From Vicia villosa (Eukaryota; Streptophyta; Magnoliopsida; Fabales; Fabaceae), in contig NC_081183.1 of the NCBI RefSeq assembly GCF_029867415.1, positions 111,761,061-111,825,060 of the forward strand: a stretch of 64,000 bases of DNA. The letters are read 5' to 3'. Positions 11,001 to 22,374 of this stretch are shown here, piece after piece. A program made the position numbers and the translations under genes. Numbering within the stretch: the first letter of the stretch is position 1; each line of letters starts with the position of its first letter. The notes under the pieces were generated by a model that worked only from the letters and a program-made list of their open reading frames with translations, was not told the origin of the DNA and did no database searches.

Positions 11001-12938
11001 TGTTTCCTTCTTGGATATTCTGAACGCTCTAAAGGCTACAGAGTATACAATACTGAAATATTGATTGTATAAGAATCAATCAATATCAGGTTTGATGATA
11101 AGCTTGGTCTTGAAAAACCAAAGCAGTTTGAGAATTTTGCAGATTTTGATATTGATATATCAGAAGTTGAAGAATCAAGAAGCAAAGCTGCAGAAGCTGG
11201 CAGTCTCAGAAGCAATGGATCAGAAGATCAAGTTGCTGCATCTCTAAAGAATCTCAGGATTTCTGAAGAGCCAACAATCAGAAGATCACCTAGACTTGCA
11301 TCAGCTCATTCAGAAGATGTGATCCTTGGAAAGAAAGATGATCCCATCAGAACAAGGGCATTCCTTAAGAACAATGCAGAATGTCAATTAGGTCTTGTTT
11401 CTTTGATCGAGCCAACTTCTGTTGATCAAGCTCTAGAAGATCCAGACTGGATAATTGCCATGCAAGAAGAATTAAATCAGTTTACAAGGAATGATGTATG
11501 GGACTTGGTTCCTAGACCAAAAGGATTTAACATCATCGGTACTAAGTGGGTTTTCAGAAACAAGCTAAGTGAGAAAGGTGAAGTGGTAAGAAACAAAGCC
11601 AGACTGGTTGCTCAGGGTTATAGTCAGCAAGAAGGGGTTGATTATACAGAAACCTTTGCACCAGTGGCCAGGTTAGAATCTATTCGTCTATTAATTTCTT
11701 TTGCCACTCAACACAACATCACTCTTTATCAGATGGATGTCAAGAGTGCCTTCTTAAATGGTTATATAGATGAAGAAGTTTATGTTCACCAACCTCCTGG
11801 TTTTGAAGACTCCATGTCTCCAAATCATGTTTTCAAATTAAAGAAATCATTATACGGATTGAAACAAGCTCCCAGAGTTTGGTATGAACGTTTGAGTTCT
11901 TTCCTTCTGGAAAATGATTTCACTAGAGGAAAAGTGGACACTACTCTCTTTTGTAAAACATTTAAAAAGGATATTTTAATTTGTCAAATATATGTTGATG
12001 ATATTATCTTTGGAACATCTAATGCTACACTTGGAAAGGAGTTTGCTGAGTCTATGCAGGCTGAATTTGAAATGAGCATGATGGGAGAACTCAAGTATTT
12101 CCTTGGGATTCAAATCAACCAAACTTCCGATGGAACCTATGTTCATCAAACGAAGTATGTGAAAGAACTTCTGAAGAAGTTTAATCTTTCTGAAAGCAAA
12201 GAAGCCAAAACTCCTATGCATCCAACATGTGTACTGGGTAAGGATGAGGTAAGTAAGAAGGTAGATCAGAAGTTGTACAGAGGTATGATTGGATCTCTTC
12301 TATATCTAACTGCTTCTAGACCTGACATTCTCTTTAGTGTTTGTTTGTGTGCTCGATTCCAATCAGATCCAAGAGAATCTCATTTAACAGCGGTTAAAAG
12401 AATTCTAAGGTATCTGAAAGGTACTACTAATGTTGGTTTAGTTTACAGAAGATCTAAAGACTACAACTTAGTAGGATTTTGTGATGCTGACTATGCTGGA
12501 GATAGAATAGAAAGAAAGAGCACTTCTGGAAGTTGTCAATTTCTTGGAAGTCATCTGATCTCATGGTACAGCAAGAAGCAAGCTACTATTGCCCTCTCAA
12601 AAACAGAAGCAGAATATGTTGCTGCTGCTGGTTGTAGCACACAAATGCTCTGGATGAGAAGTCAGCTGGAAGATTATCAGATATATGAGAGTAACATTCC
12701 TATTTTCTGTTATAATACTTCTGCTATATGTTTATCTAAGAATCCTATTTTACATTCAAAAGCTAAACATATTGAGATTAAACATCATTTCATAAGGGAC
12801 TATGTTCAGAAGGGTGTTATATCTTTAAACTTTGTGGATACAGACCATCAATGGGCTGATATCTTTACAAAACCCCTTGCTGAAGATAGGTTTAAGTTCA
12901 TTCTGAAGAATATCAGTATGGATTTATGCCCAGAATGA
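8025..12938 (+). pseudogene. gag-pol: SIRE-like gag-pol polyprotein with three in-frame stops
   Basis: Encodes the capsid and the enzymes that copy and integrate the element. The ATG at 8025 opens a copia Gag (WKDKLESYF region, residues about 1-230) followed by a zinc knuckle CYECNEPGHYKNEC near 8960. The pre-integrase zinc domain (WHRRLGHASLRKI) lies near 10240. The integrase core (HIDLFGPV, VDDYSRWTW, then PQQNGVVERKNRT) runs to about 10900. RT has QMDVKSAFLNG and the catalytic YVDD near 11990, and RNase H has CDADYAGD and KTEAEYVA. All blocks lie in one frame over 1638 codons including the terminal stop, broken only by TAA at 9081, 9375 and 11070. No frameshift is seen, so decay is recent. 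The protease region near 9970-10080 is less distinctive. Confidence 0.93.
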
Positions 12939-14162
12939 GAAGATGAGAAGATCTTATGTATGAGTATCTTCTGAAATGAAATTGGATTTGTTTTTATAAG
13001 AAGTTCTGATTGAAATCAATTAGAAATTGTGATTCAGTTATTACTAACGTTTCATTGTCTAAGTTGATTCAGAATCTCTTTAAAAGCAAAACAGCTGTAA
13101 CTAGCTATCCAGATGGTAAACACGTGTTCACTATTTCTGGACAAGCGTGTGTGCAGTTGAGGGGACGTCTACTTAGGTAACTGTGAAAATCTCGTCTTTT
13201 GTCATTATTATCTCTCCTCACGTCTCGTAACATTAAATGCTATCCATCATTTACTCTTTTTCAGTTTTCTTTTTATACTCTTCAAACGTTTCTTTTCCCT
13301 CTTATATTTCTCTCACCTTGCATTCAGTTTCTTTTTCGTTCTCTCTCTTTGCATTCATATCATAAACCCTAGCAGTGTTCAATATCTGCAACTTCATCAT
13401 GAATCCATCGTCAAGCTCTGGAAATCAAGAAACTGATCGAAAACTAAAGAGAAAGGCAACTGATGAACCAGAAATCAAACCAAAAAGAGTTAAAATCTAC
13501 TATGACCCTCTCAAGGTGAATCCCTTTGAAGCCATGATGTCTGGTAACTATTCTAGACGTCTGTATCAACCCCTTGATAGTATCCCTGAATCACCACCCT
13601 CTTCACATTCTTCCACCACCTCTTCCTCCTCATTCATCCTTTCGGAGCCACCTTCTTCACCATATGATATCTCCTCTCCTTCAACCCATCCCTCAGATAT
13701 TTCTTCATCTCTCTCACACCCTTTTCCCACCAGAACACCTAACCCCTACAGTGTTGTTTTTCCCGACTCCAGGTTCACTGTCAACCCTCCAACCCCTACC
13801 ACTCAATCATTTCTGGAGCTTTTACATTCTGATGTAAATAGCTGGTTGGAGATTCTGGGTGCTGCTCACCTTAACCATCTGGATGAGTATGCTACATGCA
13901 ACCTTTGGGATACCTTTCGTCAGGATTTTCTGGTTAGGGCTACAGACATTCAGAGAAGGATCATGTCTGAAGCACCTGGTGTTCGTGGTCTTCGGTTGGA
14001 AGTTGGTGAAAGCAGCTATCACCATCTCATCAGGAACAGAAGAGTTCTTGAAGAGAGGATACCTGCAGATGAGTTGGAAGAAGAAAATCCTTGCAGAGAC
14101 ATCGTGGTGTGGAGACCATGGTATCCTGTGCTGACTGGAGATTTTCAGTGGCTGTTTAACTG

Positions 14163-14167
14163 GTTCA
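14163..14167. repeat. Target-site duplication GTTCA of solo LTR 1 (left)
   Basis: GTTCA precedes TGTTGCACCC and recurs at 18964-18968 after the LTR end GCGACA. Confidence 0.9.
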
Positions 14168-15262
14168 TGTTGCACCCCAAAATTTGCCCATCTGATTTTA
14201 TCTGATAACTGGTTTAAGCATTACATTTCATCTACATACTTCCATTAGGTCATCTAACATATCACGCATCATTAACCAATAAACTTGACTTAGGATTGAG
14301 GATCAGAGAGGAAGTCAGTATCTCACATAGGTTTGTCACAAGCTTAGTTATCTCCTCAAGAGAAGATGTTCGACTTCCAATCAAAGATGTGATAGGCATG
14401 AGATCAAAAGGGTTTCTAGATACAAGAGGTGCTTGATCTAGGGTTTATTTCCCTAGGCCTGAAGATATTACTACAAGCATTGGTCCATTCAAAATGTTTT
14501 CATTACAAGTTTTTGGGCTTGATTCATTTGAGTATATTTCTTTTGGTACAAGTACAAAAGTTAGGAAAAGGGGAAGTCTTGGAAAATCATTGTCAAAGAA
14601 CGGAGGAATTTTCTTATCATTTGAAGAATAAGTCCCTATAATTTCATTTCACCAATCAAGCTTCTTCCATTCAACATCCAAGATTAAAAACCAAAAAAAA
14701 AAAAAAAACAAGTGTTCACTTCTAAATATCCAATTATAGTCATCCAAAAAGACAAAAACCTTACATCATTCAAAAAAGGCTCCTTATCATTCCCATTTCA
14801 TATTTCAACCATATACCATTACAAGCCCAAATTACATATATTCATCTAAAATCCATTACATCATTGCCAAAATCCATACATTACAAAATCCAACCTCACC
14901 ATTACATGTTCAAGAGTCTAAACCGTTGCAAACTACACAAAATTTTCTCTCTACCTATTATTCTAATCCTAAAGTTCCATCAATGGTGTTTGCTTCCTTG
15001 ATCCCATCTTGTAAACTTTTCTTCAAAACTTCAAGCCATGCCTCATTCAATTGAACCATCCCTGTGCACGCAATTCGGAATTGCGTCCAAACCTACACAA
15101 AAGCAAAGCAGGTCAGCCCTGCAACGTAATTCAAACATAAAAAAAAACCTGCAACGTTTATCAATATCATCATTATGCAAGTTCAGTTTAAGCCACAGCC
15201 TTGCATTTGTTCAGCATCACAAGGAAAAAAGCCAAAGAAAAACACCAACCTGCCAATTCAAG

Positions 15263-15613
15263 ACAGCAGCCATTTGTGTAGCAAAGCTCTATGACATTAA
15301 TGCAGAGTTAGTTGAGGACAGGGGATTTTTTGGAATCACTGAAGGATTTGATATCTGATAATAATCCAATGGTTGTAGCTAATGCTGTTGCGACACTTGC
15401 TGAAATTCAGGACAATAGCAGTAGACCCATCTTTGAGATCACCAGCCACACACTGTCGAAGCTCCTCACTGCGTTAAATGAATGTACAGAATGGGGTCAA
15501 GTTTTATACTGGATGCTCTATCTAGATACAAGGCTGCTGATGCACGTGAGGCAGAAAACATTGTAGAAAGAGTTACCCCACGGTTACAACATGCCAATTG
15601 TGCAGTTGTACTT
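15263..15613 (+). pseudogene. Captured beta-adaptin (AP-1/AP-2 beta subunit) coding fragment
   Basis: About 117 codons match the conserved N-terminal trunk of plant beta-adaptin, the large subunit of clathrin adaptor complexes. Recognisable blocks in order are [79 protein letters not shown] and [13 protein letters not shown]. The reading changes frame twice: one extra T near 15330, and one lost T near 15503. Similarity stops sharply at both ends and no intron interrupts it, which suggests capture from mRNA into the LTR. The downstream frame to 15769 is open but unrecognised. It is a fragment without start, C-terminus or ear domain, so not functional as an adaptor. Confidence 0.88.
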
Positions 15614-16157
15614 GGTCTTCCTGCTAAGCTTTGTATTTCTCGATCGGTTAAGCAATCTGGGCATGAAGGAAATTTGAAGAGTGAAAAAGCTGCTGCTGTT
15701 GTGAATAGAATGCTTCAAAGTAAAAAGCTGCCCTGCACCAACAAAGAAAAAACACAGCTTGTCATCTAACAGAAAGTGAAGAAGAAAAACAACTAGCTGA
15801 GTTCCTAACAGCCCCATCCATTCATACCAAAAATCCAACAATTCTATGCATTCATACACACCGCACAACAATCAAACACAGTTGCAAAAACTTACAAAAA
15901 CTCAATTCATTCCCTAACTTTCAACCAAACTCACTCTTTCCATTTCTCACTCAACTCCTAACTGAAGTCTAACTTCCAGACAGTTACATAACTAACAAAC
16001 CCCTAACAAACTCCAACTAATGATAACTAACTCATAACTGAAATTGCCAGCTCAGCTCACTAATTCTAACAAACTCTTAACTGCATATAACAGATTCGGT
16101 TACAAACTCATAACAGAAAAATTCAACAGAAATTTCAGAAGCAAAGAGAACCTTACC

Positions 16158-16167
16158 TATATAAACT
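16158..16167 (+). promoter_or_regulatory. TATA box of solo LTR 1
   Basis: CTATATAAAC is followed by a pyrimidine-rich stretch with many CTTCAT/CATCTTC motifs, a typical LTR promoter and leader. Confidence 0.5.
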
Positions 16168-18064
16168 GAGCCTTCAAGCTCTCCAGAATCCCCTTCCATT
16201 TTTCTCACCAAAATTCATCTTCACACTTTCTCTTATTCACGCCATTCTCGATCAATTCCTCCATTTTCCATCTTCATCTTGATTTTCTTCAGCTTCCTCT
16301 CTTCACTCCATCTTTGATTCACCATTTCCAACCTTCATTCTTCACTTCCATTCATCTTCAACTTCATTCACTTCATCTCATCCATCACAATCATCATCAC
16401 TGAACCTTCTTCACCATCGCAGTATAACACCAATCGTCATCATCACTATCTGCATCAGTTCTGAATCCATGGAGAAGAATGAGAGATTGAGAATCAGAGA
16501 TAACAAAAAAAAGAGATCAATAACAACATAAACCTGTAACCGAGCTTCCACCAAAAACTCTTCACGAACCTTCAGCCATAATCATATCACGTCCTTCATC
16601 TTCATCGCTCTTCAACAAATTCCATAATCTTCATACTTCAGAAAAATCTTCATCATCTTCAATTTGGAACAAGCTTCAAGAAACTTCATCATCAGTTCGA
16701 TGTAAAGAAAAGTAAGCAACTTCAATTCCTTTCAATCTCCGAAGAATTCAAATCAGAAACCTGCAAAGAATCGGAACTCTACATAAGACAAGTCTTCATC
16801 GATCAATTTCTCCTTCATCACGATCTCCAATCATCATCATCGCGGATCCGAAAGGAAGAGAAAAGAAGATGCGAAGTATGATAACGTGAAATGAGCGAAG
16901 AATACCTGAGTCGAAGCATTCAGTCCTGCTCGTTGCGTTACATTCAAGCTCGAGGAAGCACCGGACGCTTCTCCTGGTTGTAAGGCGAGTTTGAGTAGGA
17001 CGCGAGAGACGAACGGCGGCCAGACGAAGAATGAGCGTCTGTAACGCTGTTCACGGTGACGGACGGAGAGGTTTTCGACCGGTTAATTCCACCGCCGCGC
17101 CGCTTCGATCGTGAAGAAGAAGAGAGGAAGTTGAAAGGTCATTTGTGATTTTACGCTAATTTCCTCTTTTTCCTTTTTGTTAACATTAGGATTAATTAGA
17201 ATTAATTAGGTTAATTGGTGTTAATTGGTATTAATTAGATTTTAATTGAGATTAAGTGAGTTTAATTGGGACTAATCTGAACAAAACTAGAATCTTTCCC
17301 TTGGGCCGTGAATTACCCATCTCACTCTATAGGCCCATTGCCACTTCGTTTTTGACCAGAAGCTGAACAAAAAAAATAATCACATTGGGCCTTGTGACAA
17401 TCTCTCATGCCCCTGGGAGCCCAGCACACCCCTTTTGGTTTTTCTGAATGCACAAAAAACTCTGCTGGGCAAGCAACACCTTGGGCCCAGCGTCAAATCT
17501 CTCTGCACCCAATTTTAACTTTCACACCTCCCTGAGCCCATTTCTTTCATTTTTGATTTAAAGTTTTTGGACATAGTTTTGATCTAATTTTTTAGGTAAT
17601 AAATTCATAATTTTTGTTAGATTTTTAGGAAATAAAAATGACATAGAAAATACTAAAAATATTATTTTTAGGATTAATGGGTTTTAGTGTGTTTTTTAGG
17701 TTTGAATTAGTTTTCCCTTATTAACAAAAACTAAAAATAGTAGTATTTTTTAGACTAATTTTGCACTAATGCTTGAATTGTTTTTGTGTCATTTCCATGC
17801 TATTTTTGTATAATTGTTGTGTAATCTTGTTACTTAGCTTTTGGCCATATTTTGGGCCTATTTTGTTAATACCATTTGTATGATCCTCTTAGAATATATC
17901 TCATTACCTTGTTCATCTTAAGACTTAGAATTTCCCTCGTACAAACAATGACACTTAGATTAGAGAATAGGTTAGTCTCCTTTGTTCATTTCTTTTCTTT
18001 TTCAACTCTAAAATACTTAATAAAAAACCTGACAAAGATCACACTGTGACTTTTCTGATGCGTA

Positions 18065-18268
18065 GTGAGAAAGAAATGATTGGGGTGTAGGCCCCGATGT
18101 ACGTTCTTTCTCACATAGTAGAAGAGAAATGATTGGGGTGTAGGCCCCGATGCACGTTCTTTTCTACTAAACGGAAAAGAAATGATTGGAATGTAGATTT
18201 CGATGTATTTCTTATCCGTTATTTAGAGAATCGATTGTGGTGTAGACCTCGATGTGCATTCTCTAAAT
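18065..18268 (+). repeat. Four tandem hairpins with conserved core and differing stems
   Basis: Unit 1 pairs GTGAGAAAGAA with TTCTTTCTCAC. Unit 2 pairs TAGTAGAAGAGAA with TTCTTTTCTACTA (one G-T wobble). Unit 3 pairs AACGGAAAAGAAAT with ATTTCTTATCCGTT (one mismatch). Unit 4 pairs ATTTAGAGAAT with ATTCTCTAAAT. Each encloses a core like ATTGGGGTGTAGGCCCCGAT, itself a small hairpin. Confidence 0.85.
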
Positions 18269-19429
18269 AGTCAAAAACAAAACTCTTTTTCTTGGTGTGA
18301 TCTAAGTCGCAAAGTAAATCTCCCTTAAAAAAATACTCAACCAGAAAACATTCAAAATGATTAATAAAGGCTTTGACTTAAAACAGAGTAAGGAAGCGAT
18401 GCGAAGCCCTGTAGAGGGTCTTCGTCATCGTGGAATTACAATAAAAGGCACAAACCAAACTCTTGCTTTTCTTTTGCCTTGTTAGGCACCTAAGAACAAG
18501 TTAAGTCCTTTCCAAAGTAGGCGTATAAGTCTCCAAAGGTCGAGCATCGTGGATTGTGACCTTAACCTCTGTTCAACTAAAAAACACAAAACAAATGGAA
18601 ACTATGGAGCCGAACTACGGTCGTTCTGATTCCTGAAAAGGATACGTAGGCATTGGGTCGCGGGGCCTAAGCGAACACACTTGTAAATAATTCCTTCTTT
18701 TCCCCGTATTTCTTTTGCATTCATTCGCATTTAGGTTTAGACATAGATACACCCTTTAGATAGAAACAAACATAGGTGGATACCATCGAGTACGATGGGC
18801 GTGAGGGGTGCTAGCACCTTCCCCTCGCGTAACCGACTCCCGTGCCCTGTTCTCTGGTCGAAAGACCTTGTCCTTATTCTGAGTTAGGTTTTCTGATATT
18901 CCTTTCCCGCGATGGGATAAATATATTAGTGGCGACTCTGATCCATTTTTCGCGGTAGCGACAGTTCAGAATGAACCCTTCTGAAAACGCACCTCACATG
19001 GTCTTTCCAGTAGTGGTTTATCCTGCTGAAGTTGCTGGTCTTACTCCTCCAACAAACCTAGCAGCTATTCTTCAAGCGTTGGAAGTTGGAACTTCTGAGC
19101 TGCCTGAACCAGAATATGCTGAGGCTACTTCTGAGTCAGACTCAGATGTGGAGATGGAAGATGCACAAGCTGAAGACCTTCCAGAAGATCGCCCTGCTGA
19201 GATTGCTGTTCCTTTTGGCAGAAATTCTGGTGCCTCTTCTTCTGGTGAAACCTCAGCTCTGATGGAGACCTTGGAAGCTCTTCATCAGAATCAAGCTATG
19301 CTGGCTTCTCGTTTGGACGCGCAAGAAGCAGCCAATGCTGAGTTTCTCTCTTTCATGGCAAGGCAAGCTACAAGCACTGACGGGATTCATGATGTTCTGG
19401 CGCGGATTTTGCGTAGGCTAGGGTCTTAG

Positions 19430-20693
19430 TCCTTTGGTCTTTGTAGTTTTCTTTCCTTGTTGCATCTGTTTTCCTGCATTTTTTTTGTAATCCTTCTTGT
19501 TGAAATCAATGACAAGTTATTTATGTTTCTTTCTTTTTTGTCTCTTGCTTTACATCTGAATCTTTTATTCTTTTTGATGTTATGACAAAAAGGGGGAGAA
19601 AATATATGATAAATGATCTGATTAATATTATCAGTTACCGAGTAAAAAGGCTCCACATTTACTAACAGAACTTGCAAAGTTCTATGCTTCAAGTTGTGTT
19701 GTTGCAGGAATTAAAGATTCAAGATCAACATAAGAAGCAACAAAATGAATCAAGCTCTTGGATTCTTGAAGCAAGCTGAGTGCTAGGAAGCTTCAGAATC
19801 AGAAGCAAGACGGAAGAATGATCAGAAATAGCTCTTGGATTCTTGAAGCAAGCTGAGTGCTAAGAAGCTTCAGAATCAGAAGCAAGAAGGAAGAATGATC
19901 AGAAATTCTGATAATAGAATATGATCCAAATCATTGTCTATATGGCTTATATGGCTCTGATACATATTTTGTGTTCTGATACACATTTTATGTTCTAACT
20001 CATTCATGCTGACTTTTGTCGTTTAGTTTTGTTCTATAACATTTCAGGATGTAGAGATGCTCTAATGATGCTCTGGTACATTCAACAATGTTCTGATACA
20101 ATCTAGCATGAAGTGATGTAAGAAGAAATTCAAAGCTCTGAAGCTATCCGAGGGAAGCAGAAATCAGAAGCTGTGAATGTTCTAAAGATCCAGAAAACTC
20201 AAGTTCTGAAGCTGTCCTAAATGGAAGCATGAATCAGAAGCTGTGAATGTTCTGAAGATCAAAGAAATTCAAGTTCTGAAGCTGTCCTAAATGGAAGCAG
20301 GAATCAGAAGCTCTGAATGTTCTGAAGATTAAAGAAATTCAAGTTCTGAAGCTGTCCTAAATGGAAGCAGGAATCAGAAGCTGTGAGTGTTCTAGGGATC
20401 TAAAGAAATTCAAGTTCTGAAGTTGTCCAATGGAAGCAGAAGTCAGAAGCTATGAATTATCAGAAGACAGAAGCTTATGTGATCGTCTCTACCGAAATAA
20501 TCAGGGAAGTCTTTTATTATTAAAGTTCTTCGAGTATTTATTTCAGGGGGAGATTATTCATCTCAGGGGGAGATTGTTAATCTCAGGGGGAGACATATTC
20601 ACATGCTTCTGCTATAGCTGTGTAATTTGTCTTTAGCCGTCTGCTCTTTCTGATCACAAATTCATATCATTTATATATGTTTTTGTCATCATC
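19430..20693 (+). repeat. Repeat-rich 3' region of the SIRE-like element
   Basis: No gene. A duplicated segment of about 75 bp (GCTCTTGGATTCTTGAAGC motif) spans 19752-19905. An array of about 65-70 bp units (GGAATCAGAAGCTGTGAATG) spans roughly 20130-20460. Polypurine-tract-like motifs occur near 19588 (AAAAAGGGGGAG) and three more times at about 20546-20592 (TCAGGGGGAGA). Confidence 0.8.
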
Positions 20694-20706
20694 AAAAAGG
20701 GGGAGA
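20694..20706 (+). other. Polypurine tract of the SIRE-like element
   Basis: AAAAAGGGGGAGA sits immediately before the 3' LTR and would prime plus-strand synthesis. Confidence 0.85.
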
Positions 20707-20707
20707 T

Positions 20708-21922
20708 TGTTAGAACAAGATTTGTTCTGATCAATATTCTTAGTTTTGATAATAACAAGGATATGAATTTTGTGTGAGATAATGTGGTACTCTAATACAT
20801 TGCAATTTCCATTTCAGGAAATATATAAAGAGTATGCACAAATCAGCGCTCAGAAGCTTTGTCTCAGAAGGTTCAGCATGCAACATCAGAACATGGTCTG
20901 GCAAGACATCAGAAGATGGTCAAGGCAGAATCAGAACATGGGTCTATGGAAGCATCAGAAGAACTTGAGATCAAAAGCAGAAGCACTGAAGTTCTCATGG
21001 TATCACGCTCAGAAGCACTTCAAGGTCAGAAGACAAGAAGATGCTTTGCACCAAGCTGTTTGACTCTGATGATTTTCAAACGTTGTATTCTCAAACATCA
21101 GATCAGAAGAAAGTACAAGTGGCAGGCTACGGTGACTAACAAAAGGAATGTTGGAAGCTATTAAAGGCAACGTCAGTAGACACAGCGTGAACAAGGCTCG
21201 AGGTAGTTGACAAAAGCGTGAAACATTAAATGCAAAGCTGTACGGAACACGCAAAGCATTAAATGCTCCCAACGGTCATCTTCTCAAGTGCCTATAAATA
21301 TGAAGTTCTGATGAGAAGCAAGGTTGACGATTTTGAAAAGAACCAATTCTGAAAAACTTGCTTAAACGCTGTTCAAATTCAAAGCTCAGAAACTTCATCT
21401 TCATCAAAGCTCACTACATTGCTGTTGTAATATTTTAGTGAGATTAAGCTTAAACGTTAAGAGAAATATCACTGTTGTGATTATAGCTTTTCAGAAGCAT
21501 TTGTAATACTCTTAGAATTGACTACATTAATTTGTAAGTAACTAGAGTGATCAAGTGTTGATCAGGATACTCTAGGAAGTCTTAGCTTGTGTCTAAGCAG
21601 TTGTAATTAGAGTGATCACGTGGTGGTCAGGATACTCTGAGAAAGTCTTAGCTTGTGTCTAAGCATTTGTTCCTGGAGTGATCAGGTTGTGATCAGGATA
21701 CTCTAGAAGACTTAATCGCAGACTAAGTGGAAAACCATTGTAATCTGTTGCGATTAGTGGATTAAATCCTCAGGTGAGGTAAATCACTCCGTGGGGGTGG
21801 ACTGGAGTAGTTTAGTTAACAACGAACCAGGATAAAAATAACTGTGCATATTGTTTTTATCGTTCAAGTTTTTAGACTACACTTATTCAAACCCCCCTTT
21901 CTAAGTGTTTTTCTATCCTTCA
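20708..21922 (+). repeat. SIRE-like element 3' LTR
   Basis: A 1215-bp copy of 6723-7938 with scattered substitutions, ending CCTTCA followed by the ACTCT duplication. Open frames inside both LTRs (for example near 20770 and 20859) are chance products of GAAG-rich repeats. Confidence 0.95.
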
Positions 21923-21927
21923 ACTCT
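21923..21927. repeat. Target-site duplication ACTCT of the SIRE-like element (right)
   Basis: Second copy of the ACTCT at 6718-6722; element B LTR sequence resumes immediately after. Confidence 0.92.
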
Positions 21928-22073
21928 TATTAGAATTTTAGTATTATTAATTTTAATATTATTAGTATTAGGTTTATTATTATTTAACTAATTCTTATTA
22001 TTATTTTATTATTATTAAAAATGACAAAATCTATTGGGTTATTTCCCTTTTGGAATTTTTAACCAAATTTCTA

Positions 22074-22086
22074 ACATTATAAATAG
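22074..22086 (+). promoter_or_regulatory. TATA box in element B 5' LTR
   Basis: CATTATAAATAGG lies mid-LTR, and the 3' LTR has the same at about 44409-44421. In the 5' LTR the SIRE-like element separates the TATA from the first 215 bp. Confidence 0.55.
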
Positions 22087-22374
22087 GACCTTTGACAATC
22101 CTATTAGGGGACTTTTTTTTTTCCAATTCACACACTGACAAACCTTTTGGGAAATTCTTTTTTCTACGGTTTTATTCCTACGCTTTTTTTCTACGCTTCT
22201 CTGCTCCCTCAAAGGGTTTGCCTTAGGGTTGTCTTGAACAACCCTAACGTTGACAAACCCTTTCCCCGTTTTCAAATCCCTCAACTCAAATTCAAACGCT
22301 TTTGGCCGATCATTAAACTATGAGGCCTCCCCTTTACTAAAAGGTTTACATCAAGGTTGTTTCGCTATCTGTTT

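Larger units (their letters stand above)
14168..18963 (+). mobile_element. Solo LTR 1 (4.8 kb, Ogre/Tat-like)
   Basis: A single LTR from TGTTGCACCCC to GTAGCGACA with a perfect 5-bp duplication and no internal region, left by LTR-LTR recombination. The length, the GTGGCGACTCT motif near the 3' end and the GGTACGTAGGCAT-like region (18640-18700) resemble Ogre/Tat LTRs of legumes. It contains a captured beta-adaptin fragment, a TATA box near 16158 and four tandem hairpins near 18065-18268. Outside these the sequence is C/T-rich before about 16900 and AT-rich after 17150. Confidence 0.85.
13399..19429 (+). pseudogene. SIRE downstream (env-like) ORF, split by a solo LTR
   Basis: An ORF in the position of the env-like gene of SIRE/Maximus elements, about 460 bases after the pol stop. 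The first part runs from the ATG at 13399 to 14167 and the second from 18969 to 19429; a solo LTR with its duplicated GTTCA separates them. Both parts are open and in the same phase. The N-terminal part has a basic Lys/Arg patch, a Ser/Pro-rich stretch and a conserved-looking block near 13800-14150. The C-terminal part is acidic and ends in a probable amphipathic coiled coil. I see no signal peptide or transmembrane helix, so an envelope function is not supported; the name reflects position and lineage only. Confidence 0.75.
6723..21922 (+). mobile_element. SIRE/Maximus-type Ty1/copia retrotransposon
   Basis: A complete copia element with 1.2 kb LTRs (TGTTAGAAC..CCTTCA), an initiator-Met-type primer site, one long gag-pol frame, an extra ORF downstream of pol, a long repeat-rich 3' region and a polypurine tract. 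The order protease-integrase-RT-RNase H defines copia, and an ORF after pol is typical of the SIRE/Maximus lineage. The LTRs differ by roughly 15-20 positions by eye in 1.2 kb, so the insertion is fairly recent. A solo LTR inserted later in the downstream ORF. Confidence 0.95.

Noticed and set aside
13399..14167. True viral envelope function for the ORF after SIRE pol
   Set aside because: No signal peptide, transmembrane helix or fusion-like segment seen; only the genomic position supports the name.
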